DNA of 64,000 nucleotides from Astragalus membranaceus (lineage: Eukaryota > Streptophyta > Magnoliopsida > Fabales > Fabaceae): positions 28,253,917-28,317,916 of the forward strand of contig CM076848.1 in NCBI GenBank assembly GCA_039519185.1, read 5' to 3'. The position numbers were made by a program, and so were the translations under genes. This document shows positions 1-10,484 of this stretch, piece by piece (the stretch's first letter is position 1; each line of letters opens with the position of its first letter). The notes beneath the pieces were generated by a model, which was given only the letters and a program-made list of their open reading frames with translations, did not search any database and was not told the DNA's origin.

Positions 1-946
1 GCTACAGAGATACTACATGTCTTTGTATTATCGTGCTTCTATTATAATGAATGGGTTTTTGTATGTGTTCACTTGATTAAGCATGACTATGCATAAAAAG
101 ATGAGCATGAATTTGTAAAATGCAGACGTGAAGATTTACTTTCTGTGAATATGAAGCACAGCTCCACCATTTGCTATATATTAAACTTCTATTTTATTTA
201 TTTATATTATTATGGGTCTTACAGAACAGATTCATTCATTAATATGATCTTATTCTGTCACAGGTAAGCCTCCAGTAGATCAAGAAGAAATACTAATGAT
301 ATCATAAGATGGGTATTTAATGTATCTGCCAAACCAAAAATCTATACATGTTGTGGTGTATAAGCAGAGATGAAAGGAGGAAATACAAAATTTTCAAAAT
401 GCTACTGTTGCCTGTAGCACTAATCCTCACCTTAGATATCATTTCTTTGTTTATGTGTGTACTAGTTTGTGGATCAACTAGAAAGCAGAAAATAAATTTT
501 TGAAAACAAAATAAATGGGGCCTAAAGTCCTTGTGGGCTAATAAGTATTGGTACTGTATTTTAACTTGATTGGAAAAACTAAAATGAAAGCACTTCAACT
601 GTTTGGTTAAGGAGTTTGTACAAAATGCTGTAATCAATCTCTATAAGTTATAACCAATGCTTTTGGCCTTTCTTCTATCACTTGAATATGTTTATAGAAA
701 ATACAGGGTAAAGAATAAACTCTGTTAATTGTGTATGTGTATGCTTGCACTCACTTTCATAAACAAGAGCAGATTGAAATTTTCAATTCTTATATCTGTT
801 GCAGCATGTCCTCGTTGTTTTATTGACTTATAATTATTTTGATTCTTCACATTTTATAGTGGCTGTGCGAACATTTTTCTTACCTGTTTTTTCTTTACTT
901 TGCTGATGATTTTTCTTTACATATTTTTGCTTCGAATTTCTCATAG
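1..946. other. Non-coding, probably intron or 5' part of the TBL gene
   Basis: AT-rich sequence with no convincing coding exon. The next exon (from 947) opens mid-codon after an acceptor AG, so the 5' exons of the downstream TBL gene, with the expected N-terminal membrane anchor, must lie here unrecognised or left of the window. The short open frames in this stretch look random. Confidence 0.5.
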
Positions 947-3338
947 AAGCTCCAATTGATTCAATAACAACTACAAACCTGACAAAAAGCAAGGCAAAAT
1001 CTTTAAGTCCCATCATTGAAGCTGGAACAAAAGTTCAACTCGATATTGTGAAGACAGATTCTCCTGAAGTGCATTACAATCAAGAGGTCAGGTCTTCCGA
1101 AAGTGAAGGTTGGTACTTTTTTTTCAATTTTGTTTCAATGATGTTTTTTCTGCCAATAAATGCATGTCTACTTTATTCAAAATTCTGAAATTACATATTC
1201 TGAACTCTTTTCTTAATGCAGTTGTTTCTGAGAATTTGGCTGGCACGATTGTTTAACTATTACACGATTATTACTGGCTCAAGTAGAATGTTAAGTTTTA
1301 GATGACTAGAACATGAAATGGTTCCTCTTCAATGCTAATATTCTAACTTTTTATTCTATTTGGATTGGTTGCTCAGTATGTATCGGAAGTTGTCAAACTG
1401 GAGCAACAACTCTTTTTCCTTTCGCTTGATCAAGTTTTCACGTATACCTATTACATCTTCTTCATAATTGAATTAAGCCTAGCCTAATTTTTGGCAATCT
1501 AATAGCATAATTGTTGAAGTCCGCTTTAAAATCTTAAACTTTGTAATACAATATTATTTAGTTTGTAAAAGTATTCTGATGTTAAATGCAGAAAAAGTAT
1601 TTAGAGACTCTTTTTTAACATGTTCATTACTACACTAGCAATTATCAGAATACTCTAGTTAACACACCGGAAAATTAGAAAAATATTATGTAGAGTATAT
1701 GTTTCATTTTTAGAAGGGGAGACTTGGCGCAACAATTGGAGTTGCTGCCATGTGACTAAAAGGACTTAGGTTCAAATCGTGAAATCAGCTTCTTATAAAT
1801 AAAAGGTAAGACTACCTACAATGGATCCACAGACAATTCGGTAGAACCTTGAACCCAGCATGAGAAGAACTTTGTTTCACAAGGTTGCCTGTCTATACGT
1901 TGCTTTTTTTTACTTGGTGCATATCTCGATTCTTGAGCCTCCTAGATTTGGTATTTGATCAGATTTCTCTTTTGCAGTTTGTAATTATGCCAAGGGTAGA
2001 TGGATTGTGGACAGAAAGAGACCATTTTATTCTGGATTTGGCTGTAAACAATGGTTATCCTCAATGTGGTCATGTAGACTGACACAACGACCAGATTTCT
2101 CATTTGAAGGATACCGCTGGCAGCCAGAAAATTGTGACGTGCCAGAGTTTGACCCATCCGGGTTCTTTAGAAAGTAGGTATAATCCTTTCGTTTTCTTTA
2201 ATTGAATTGCTAGCAAATATTTTAACATTATCATCTAGTTACTATGTTTATTCAGTGATTTGAATACATATTGCTTTGTAATCTACCTAGTTAACATAAA
2301 TAACAGCACATCAGTTTGTATTTTTATTTATTGATGTATTATTTTGACAACTAAATCCCCTGAGTATGTTAACTTGTGCCTTTTGCTTTTGGTTAAACAA
2401 GTTCCTAACCTGTCTGTTCTTTTCTTTTGGTGAAAAAACAAAAATCCCTGAATATATGCTTTTTTTTAATTTTATCAGTAGTTTTTAATGTGATTATTGG
2501 AATATAGAATGCAGGACCAGACAATTGCATTCATAGGAGATTCATTGGGCCGGCAACAATTTCAATCTCTGATGTGTATATGGTCACTGGTGGATATGAG
2601 ATCCCAGAAGTTGAAAACGTTGGATGGGAATATGGTCTTGTGAAAGCACGTGGAGCTATTCGCCCTGATGGCTGGGCTTACAGATTTCCAAAGACCAACA
2701 CTACCATCTTATATTATTGGTCAGCTAGTTTATGTGATCTGGAGCCCCTCAACATCACAGACCCACTTACCAATATTGCCATGCATTTAGATCGCCCACC
2801 GGCTTTCATGAGACGATTCCTCCATCGCTTTGATGTTTTGGTTCTCAATACCGGACACCACTGGAACATGGGGAAGTTTAATGCAAACAGGTGGATAATG
2901 CATGTCGATGGAAAGCCAAATGAAGATAAGCAGCTTTCAGAACTTGTAAATGTAAAGAACTTTACGGTCTACAGTGTAGTAAAATGGCTTGATTCACAAC
3001 TTGTCTCGCATCCTCGACTCAAAGTTTTCTTTAGGACTTTATCACCCAGGCATTTTGTCAATGGTGATTGGAACAGTGGTGGCAATTGTGATAGCTCTGT
3101 CCCTTTAAGTAGAGGAAGTGAGGTTGTGCCGAAAGGATCCGGTGATTCAACGGTTGAGGGTGCACTGAGTGGTACAAAGATTAAAATACTGGACATAACT
3201 GCTATTTCGCAGTTGAGGGAGGAAGCTCACATGTCGCACTACACTAACAGAGGAGTTTCTAATTCTAGTGACTGTTTGCATTGGTGTTTACCTGGAATCC
3301 CAGATACGTGGAATGAACTCCTTGTTACTCAGATATAG
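947..3338 (+). CDS. Trichome birefringence-like protein (TBL14-like), 5' partial, apparent frameshift
   Basis: TBL/DUF231 proteins are Golgi type II membrane proteins that O-acetylate cell-wall polysaccharides. I read three exons: 947-1108, 1978-2173 and 2508-3338. All have GT/AG borders, and the junctions keep the frame (GAA-G|TT and AGA-AA|A). Exon 2 encodes the Cys-rich TBL domain, starting CNYAKGRW and including CKQWLSSMWSCR and RWQPENCD. Exon 3 encodes the GDS motif (GDSLGRQQF) and, near the C-terminus, DCLHWCLPG with the Asp and His of the esterase DxxH motif. The protein ends at a family-typical position. After SLMC, at about 2576-2581, the frame changes as if two extra bases were present in TGTATATGG, so the GDS and DxxH halves lie in different frames. 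This is either a pseudogene or a sequence error. The sub-family assignment (TBL14-16) is by recall. The N-terminal anchor is not in the visible exons. Confidence 0.8.
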
Positions 3339-4145
3339 GCTCTGTCCAGTTTTGGCAACTCTTTCTTTCCCCCTCTTAACCATCAAGAGAGGAAACAATG
3401 CATAGGCTCAAGCATACAGATGCAAAAATGATTGGAGATTGGAACTTGTATATTATGTATTTTAGGAAGGCCAAGTGTTATTTACTCTCAATGTATTTTA
3501 TGGATACTTTTTTTCCTCTCTGATAGGATTGTAGGTAGGTCGTTAACTCCATTGGTCTCTAATTTTCAGTGTGAACAGATGGGTCGAGTTTGGATTGTGC
3601 AGTGCTTGGACTCCCTGAGGTGTCAGCTTATCCCATAACCATGGGGAGAGTTTGTATTGTAAATGTTGTCAATAAGAAAAGAGCAAATTCATCATCATAC
3701 CCTTTGTAAAGAACTCAGTGCTCAATATCTAGTTCAGGAATGAATGTTTATAGAAATTCTTGTACATTTTGAAGAGATCTAGTCACTAGTACTTACATTT
3801 CTCTATGATGAGACATATATAGACTTTAGTGCGATAAGTTTTTAAGGTTAGAATAAAATTTGTGTTCCACTACAAGGTAGCATTTCAACATATCATCAAA
3901 TCATGCATTATGTAAAGAAAGTTTTCATTTGAAATGTCATTACTTGTATGCTTCCATGACTCTGTAAAAGTATATAGTTTTGAACTAAGTAATATTTAGC
4001 TAATTCAGTAAAAGAAGCAAAGATTCTTGTGGCTTGAACTACACGCCTTGGCCCTCTCTGCTATTCTCCACGCCTTGAATCCTCTATTTCACATTTTCTG
4101 AATTTCCATGCATCCCAGTTTCTTTGTTTTGCTCTTTATTGTATA
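3339..4145. other. 3' UTR and intergenic spacer
   Basis: This follows the TBL stop codon and precedes the 3' end of the minus-strand gene, so the two genes converge. AT-rich. No coding potential, repeat or RNA gene is recognised. Confidence 0.5.
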
Positions 4146-5013
4146 TTAAAAGAATGGCCAGCAACCACGTGAGAATGAAAAGCTGCGATCAGCATACCTG
4201 GTGAACCAAAACGCAAAAAAAACCATTACTAGATGATATAAACTACTGCAAAATTATTTCATTTAGATTAAGTTAATTTCTAAGTTATTTGATTTGATTA
4301 TATCAATCTCCTCAGCTTCTGTATTATGTAATACAGGTTTTGTGAATAAAACTTAATATGTACCTGCTTTTGTCATTGCTACTGCTGCTGCTACTACCAG
4401 AATTTTGTCTAGCACGGTCATCACTGAAAAATCTTTTGATTCTCCATTCTTTATCTACTTGTTTTGTAGATTCCTGAAACGATGATTTTGAAGAAACCTT
4501 GGAATCATGTTGTACTTTACCTCTCTTCATCCAATCAAAAGAAGTTGGAAAGAACATTTTGAGTAGGAAAGTTTCACTGTCCATACTTTCAACTCTCAAT
4601 ATCTGACCATGTCTATTACTCTTGTTTTTCTTCTTCTTATTTTTGTTCTTTAGCTTTTTGTTTTGAGGTTGTTGTTGAGGTTCACTACTACTATTACTTT
4701 GCATAAGTGTTTCATTGGAAGATGTTTGTGGAACATGCTGCTGTTGAAGCACCATGTCTTGAAAAGATAGTTCATAGCTAGAATCAGGTATGTCTTGGAT
4801 CATCTCCATAAGTTCCTTTCTTCCTTCAGCAATAGCTTTGCTTCTTGAACAATCATGTTCAAACTTTGCTTCACTATTTAGTCTTGTTTCATTGCTTTCA
4901 ACTAGTTGATCATGATCAGTTTTTTCAGAAGATATGGTATTTGGTGAACCCCAGAAACTGAATTCTCTGTCTTCACTCTTGTGATGAGTGTGTGTTTGGT
5001 AAGTAGAGTTCAT
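4146..5013 (-). CDS. Uncharacterised plant protein, two exons
   Basis: I do not recognise a named family. Exon 1 runs from an ATG at 5013 to 4364. Its donor is AG|GTACAT, and the acceptor CCAG at 4199-4198 opens a 17-codon exon 2 (4197-4146) that ends GCWPFF and stop. Reading through the donor instead gives a short unrelated tail, so I prefer the spliced form. Visible parts: a leucine-rich acidic stretch (ELMEMIQDIPDSSYELSF), a Gln-rich linker, a Lys/Asn-rich basic block that could act as a nuclear signal, a conserved-looking MDSETFLLKMFFPTSFDW segment, and a Ser-rich C-terminus. There is no signal peptide or membrane segment. The open frame extends upstream with ATGs at 5088 and 5115; I chose 5013 because the protein becomes hydrophilic and family-like from there. 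The start is uncertain. Confidence 0.6.
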
Positions 5014-6005
5014 GGTTTGTTTGAGAGAATAAGTGAAAGTGGAGAGACTCTTGATTTTAAGTAGGAGAGAAGGGGAAGCATGGTTCATACTAGTGTTAAA
5101 GAAAAATGAAGTCAATGTCTTTTTCTTATTGGACTTTGTGGGTCACAAGTCATTGCCGTCTTGGATGGGAGTAAAAGCTATTGGTGAAAATATACATTTT
5201 CTACATCCATTTCCATCAAACTAAGCTGAGATGGCTTATTTTTCACGTTATATTGTAGGTCCAAGTTCTAGTAACTTATAGTTTTATTATTTGCTATCCT
5301 ATGTAACGTAAGTATCAAAGTTTTGGATAATCTGAAGAATCTTGCTGGTAGTTTAAGAATAGTTCCTCACAATATTTTATAAGAGTTTAATTTTGGAGCT
5401 ATGCTATGTATGCAACAACAGTCCACAGGCATGAACTGCCTTTGAATGGGGAGGGGGATAACTTTGAGTGACATCAGAGTTTTCCATCGAAGCTTATATT
5501 AGGGAGACTCATTCCATCTTCTAGAATCAGGAAGTTTCTAAGAAAATCAGTGGACCTTTGACCCCAAGACCATAAGAGTTTCTCTAAGTATTGTGGTCCA
5601 TAGTGACCCTAGCCACTCCCCCTTCTTCCTTTTGGGATAGGTTCGTCATTGGACCACAACTTTGATCCTTTTGGCCATGGTTTTTTAGCTTTAGGCTTCT
5701 TCATGACTAAAAACCTTGAGGAAGGTCAGTTTAAACTTAAGGTCTATTGTGTCCAAGAGTCAACTCAGGACCAAAAACAATGGACAATTTAATTTTGATG
5801 ACATAATTCCACAACACTTGATTGCTAGGGCCTATCAAGTAGAGGACAAAACTGACAAGCAACCAATAATTCATTAAAATTTGCTTATTAAAATACTTGT
5901 TAGCTATAAGTGCTTCTTCAGAGTATTATTGGCAACCTTGGACCAGTTTCATTCTGTTATTGTTTTTTAATGTCACCAATGTTTATATTTGAGAGGTATC
6001 TATCA
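5014..6005. other. Intergenic, promoter side of the two-exon gene
   Basis: Upstream region of the minus-strand gene. No coding region or recognisable TE is seen. A 63-codon plus-strand frame near 5033-5224 lies opposite the gene's 5' end and looks like a shadow. Confidence 0.4.
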
Positions 6006-6470
6006 AAAGCTATTGAATTATACATCTGCTAACTGAAAATCCGTTTTAGACCGTTACTAATCAATAGTAAATTTATCAGTTAGAGTTACCGAGTTGTGTA
6101 ATTTATCGGTTAGAGTATCTATTAGTTAATTATCAGTTTGTTTTCTATTTTAGCTTGTAAAGTCAGTTAGTAATTGCTTACCGACTTGGTTAGGTTGTTA
6201 GATGGGTTTCTTCTAGTTGAGCCTATACAACTTTCAATTAATTCCATCGACGAAGAGTTTTACTCTCAATCCCAAATTACTTTTCCTCTTGATAATTAAA
6301 GCAGTCATCCTCTGGTGGATTTCATAGCAAAAACTACTGATATACACCGATCTGAAACTTGGAGTAATCCTATTCCTGATGCTTGCAAATAAACGACTAC
6401 AGTTGATCAAATTACTTCTTTTCGTTGTCCTCGGATGAAAATTCAATACAATTGAATATAATAATAAAAA
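6006..6470. repeat. Dispersed segment S, copy 1
   Basis: This sequence recurs in the same orientation at 27,609-28,240, and its second half recurs at 40,108-40,320 just downstream (in + coordinates, left) of the intact PPR-E gene. Shared landmarks are AGCTATTGAATTATAC, CTTGTAAAGTCAGTTAGTAA, TAGCAAAAACTACT and ACAGTTGATCAA. The segment probably originated as 3' flank of the PPR-E gene. Confidence 0.75.
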
Positions 6471-7038
6471 CTTTGTTTTAAAGACGAGTACAAAAACAAC
6501 TCCAGAAATGGTCCAAATTTTTATGTAACCAAAAAAAGACGAGTACAAAACCAATAAGAACAACAGGAAAGCTAAGAATAAAAATACGACTTATCAAGAG
6601 CTTCTATAGACAACCAAGAAGGGTTCACCCTAACTGAGTTTGGATCTCACTCCTAGGTCTCGGGCTCGAATCTTAGATGTGACCATCCAGGTTCGCCGAC
6701 ATAGATTAGTCACCGACAAAACCGATTCTTGGATGTCACCAGGCAAGTTCCCCGACGTTGATATCCAGCATTCTTCAAATCTATCTATCTACTCTACTAT
6801 AATAAAATGAAGTGTTAGGAAATTGTCAATACTAGACATCTTACAATTTTGCCATTTGGACAAAAATAAGGGCAATTTGGTAAAATAGGCGCTAAATGCC
6901 AAAATAGTTGCAGCTTTTTCAGCTTTTAAAATACTACAACAGCTCACTCGGAAAGTAGAAACACACTGGCGCGCGCAGAAAACAGAGAGAGATAGGGAAA
7001 AAAAGCTCACGGGACTGAAAACAGAGAGAGACTGTCAG
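6471..7038. other. Non-coding; possible Helitron 5' end near 6790
   Basis: No gene is visible. At about 6789-6813 the sequence TCTACTCTACTATAATAAAA resembles the 5' terminus of plant Helitrons. I cannot identify a matching 3' hairpin and CTRR end with confidence. A GGGCTCGAATC box-B-like motif occurs near 6660 without a convincing box A. Confidence 0.3.
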
Positions 7039-7210
7039 TAGGGATGGCAAAACGGGTTTGGCCCGCCGGGCCGGCCCGCTGACCCGCCAAAAAAAGGCGG
7101 GTTGGGCTGGGGTATTGGGACCGCTGACCCGCCGAACCCGCCCCGCAAAAAAAAAACCGCGGGCTAAAGCAAAAACGGGGCGGGTCAGCCCGCCGGCCCG
7201 TTTTTTTTAA
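7039..7210 (+). mobile_element. hAT (Ac/Ds-like) transposon terminus
   Basis: The sequence starts TAGGGATGGCAAAACGGG and continues into repeated GGCCCGCC / GACCCGCC / CGGGTCAGC blocks in both orientations, typical of the terminal and subterminal regions of plant hAT elements. The 8 bases before it (ACTGTCAG, 7031-7038) recur at 8031-8038, which fits an 8-bp hAT target duplication. However, the similarity extends about 20 bases further upstream in both places and no TIR is visible at 8030. The right end is therefore lost or the match is a local duplication. Confidence 0.45.
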
Positions 7211-8370
7211 AAAAAAAAAACTTTAAACAGAATCACTTTATGTTTTCAACTTTCCCCTTCTTTCACTTCTCACTGTACAAACAATAACCAAACACGCTCT
7301 TCTCCCTTCAACGGCGTCTCATCTCCTTTCAACGGTGTTCCTGAACTCTTCTTCTCTGCAAGATCGAACATCTGAATCGCGTTTTTGCTTTCTGGATTGC
7401 TGAATCATCCAACGCGATTTATCTCTAGAGCGTCTTGTGCAGCATCACGTTTTTCTGCTGAATTATCTCCTGAATCACGGTTTGTTCTCTGGATCATTTT
7501 TTTGTTCTCTGGACTGTTTTGTTCTGATTCACGTTTCCCTGGTTCGCATTTCTGAATCACAGTTTGCTTCGTATCCTCCATAATACAAGTTTTGTTCCAA
7601 GATTTCTTGAACAAAAAAAATCGATGCATGGGCTGTCTTCGTTCGCTGGAAATTGGTGCCTGTTTTTGTCAAATTGGTCCACAAAACAATAAATACAATT
7701 TTGATAATTGTTTGTGTATTCAATCTTTTGATCTGTGCCATATATTGTACTTATTATGGTTTTTTGGTTCCTGAAAATATTTATTTTGGTTGCTTGAAGT
7801 TGATGGTTAATCCCTAGTTATCATTATCAAGCAATCAAAATACTTATTTTGGTTTTTAAGATCGAATTATGGATTTGGACCTTTTGGTTGATGGTTCTAG
7901 CCTTTTAGGTGACATTTCTTAATGGTTAATCCTAGTAATTCCAATGTTATTTTTGTTTTATACTTTTAGCTGCTATATAGTTAATCCTAGTAATTCCAAT
8001 GCTATTATCACTGAAAACAGAATGAGAAAGACTGTCAGTGCTGAAAACAGTATGAGACGAGAAAAAAATTCTGACGCGGGCTGAAAAGAGAGAGATGTAA
8101 GCTTTATCTTCTCTCTCTCTCTCTTTTTATTACTCACTCTTTTACTCTTCCTTTTTTTCTCCTTTTTCTACACTTATTTTATTTTTTATTATTCAACTTT
8201 GGTCATAAAATAATTTAACCACTAGAATTTTCTATTTATTATAATCTACTAAAACTAATAAAACTACTAAAACAATCAATTTAACCACTTACAATTGATA
8301 AAAAAATTAACCACTATCAAAAATTTCAAAATAACCTTTTTAATAATATAATAATTCAATTAAAATGACT
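7211..8370. other. Non-coding, probable TE interior and AT-rich filler
   Basis: Contains a pyrimidine-rich stretch (7240-7560), a local repeat of a TTAATCCTAGTAATTCCAATG motif about 60 bp apart (near 7923 and 7981), and an AT-rich tail (8160-8370). The tail resembles the sequence on the far side of element O (27,190-27,310), so O appears to have inserted into this AT-rich repeat. No gene is recognised. Confidence 0.4.
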
Positions 8371-8375
8371 AAATT

Positions 8376-8673
8376 TGATAGATGTACTCTCCTGTATTTC
8401 ATACCTTGTATGTTCAATTATGTATGTAGAACAATACAAAAAGTGTACAGTTAGTTACAAAACTGTACAGTTAATAAAAGCACAGTTAGTTAGTTCCTAG
8501 TGTTAGTTAAACTCTAACAAATTCTGTTAGAGTCTCTGTTAGGGTAGTTTATAGTCTGTTACTGAATCAGTTATTTCAACTGATATATAATCATGTAAAC
8601 CTTCCTCATTCATTTCAATGAAAGATTAAGATTCTCAATATCAAATATATGATTACAATAACAAAATCTAACA
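8376..8673 (+). repeat. 5' LTR of element O
   Basis: 298 bp, starting TGATAGATGTACTC and ending AAAATCTAACA. The PBS follows at about 8674-8686. Confidence 0.92.
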
Positions 8674-8761
8674 TGGTATTCAGAGCTTTCTAAAGCCACA
8701 GCTGTGGCTCGTTCCTATCTCCTCCCTTCTTGCTTCTTTTTCCACCACGCACTCACCATCT

Positions 8762-8985
8762 ATGGCTGCAACACCGCCTCTTCTAGCGACCCAATCCGCC
8801 GTAACTACTCCATTATCCACTTTCAAATACAAAATCTCTGTCAAACTTGATGAACACAACTATCTTGTATGGCTCCAACAAGTGGAGCCAATATTACGTG
8901 CACATCGCCTTCACAGATTCTGTGTTGCGCCAGAAATACCACCACAATATCTGGACGATCAAGATCGTGTCTCCAATATTGAAAA
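8762..8985 (+). pseudogene. Element O gag, N-terminal fragment
   Basis: The ATG at 8762 opens a frame with the copia gag N-terminus (KLDEHNYLVWLQQVEPIL, then a short linker). It is cut at 8985 by element A. The TSD GAAAA lies at 8981-8985, and the frame resumes directly after the second TSD copy at 19,149. Confidence 0.85.
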
Positions 8986-10320
8986 TATTGGGTTGTATTA
9001 TAAAACCTAATACTCCAAAATGTTACCGTTGGAATAACTAAACAAAACAGCTTTCAAAATCACATTTTTTCAAATTTGAAAGTTTGTTATGGCTTAGCTG
9101 TGCACCTAACGGTTTATACAGTTGAAGTTTGTTAGTCTCTAACTAACCCTTCAACTGTCATGTCCGCCTTCTATGTGAAAGTGCCTATATATACATACAT
9201 TGTAGATACAATTAATTGTACAGAATTCAATCAATAAAAGTTTCTAGTTTTTACAGTTTGTCACTTTCAATATTCTTACATTTTTCTATACGCATACAAT
9301 TCTTCTCAAAGCAAGTTCCAGTCTTTATCATCAACCTTGAAGAATTTCTGGTTCTGTAAAATCAACAACAAGGGTTGTACCTCGCAGAAACAGAGAAAGA
9401 AAGGTCTGAGTTGTTGGTTCAGTGACTGAGTCAATAACAGGTAAAGAAAAGAAAGAGTGAGAAGGTTTTATACCTGAGAAGTTGGTTCTTAGGTGCTGAA
9501 GGTGAAGAGTATTGATCTGATTGAGCTTCAAAGGTGAAGCACATACGTTACAAACAACAAAAGAGAAAGATTAGGGTTTGTTAATCAAGAAAGAAGGTTT
9601 AAGGGTGAGATATTACTAGAGAGAGTAATATTACCTTAGATCTGATCTTGTATTAAAGCCTGAATCATCTGTACCTGAAAGAAAGAATCAGAAAAGTTAG
9701 GGTTTGAGAAATTGGGAATTTTGAAAACCCTAATCAAAAACTGTAAAGAAAAGCCTCCTACCTGAAAAGTTGATTCCCAGGGTGATTCAGTGTGAATCAT
9801 CAAGAAAAACAAGTAAGAGTGCTCAAGCAAGTGGTGGTTGTCGAACAAAGTGAGAACTTGTCTCACGGCTTCAGCGTTGCAAGATTCAACACAAAACCAA
9901 AGGGGTTTCTGTTAATCATCATCAACAATCATCATAAGCCATAAACCTAGCAAGATCCAAGCTTCAACCACAGTGTGGGAGTTCAAATCGTTGCTAGGGT
10001 TTCAGTAAGAGAAGAGAGAAGAGAAAGACGAAGAAAGAATAACCCAGAAGCTTCAAGAAAGAGAGTGAGGTTCTTGCTTTTCTGATGATCAGGGAAAAAA
10101 GCAAGATTATATACTTCGGGTTAAGTTAACCCGCGAAGTATCCAAGAAGACCCGGGTTTGGGTTCCGCACGAACCCGGAAGCATTATTGTCCAGCAAGTG
10201 TTCTCCTGAGTAGTTGGGCTGGGTTTAGTAAAGCTGGGCTTGACTAAACACACCCCCTGTGTTGTTGAATTCACCCTGCAGGCATATAACAAACATCAGA
10301 ATTTTGAAAAAAATCCAATA
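8986..10320 (+). repeat. 5' LTR of element A
   Basis: 1335 bp with TA..TA ends. It contains no gene. Short open frames on the minus strand recur in the 3' LTR and are repeat shadows. Confidence 0.93.
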
Positions 10321-10332
10321 TGGTATCAGAGC
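10321..10332 (+). promoter_or_regulatory. Primer-binding site of element A
   Basis: TGGTATCAGAGC directly abuts the LTR and is complementary to the 3' end of plant initiator-Met tRNA, the usual copia primer. Confidence 0.9.
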
Positions 10333-10484
10333 TTTGTAAAAAGATCCAGGGCAACTTTCTAACTCTACTGTGTGTTCTTTCTAAGTACTTTAATCTGTCT
10401 TTAAGTTTTTTAAACACCTGCACAGTGTAAAATTGTGCAGGCTACTGGTTTTCTGATCTGTGTGTGTAAGTGAAGATTGCAGGC

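Noticed and set aside
834..1016. 60-codon minus-strand frame at the left edge
   Set aside because: It overlaps the TBL exon on the opposite strand and has no homology I recognise.
9331..9866. Minus-strand frames of 66 and 76 codons repeated at 15,216-15,751
   Set aside because: They are duplicated only because they lie in the two LTRs of element A. No coding signature.
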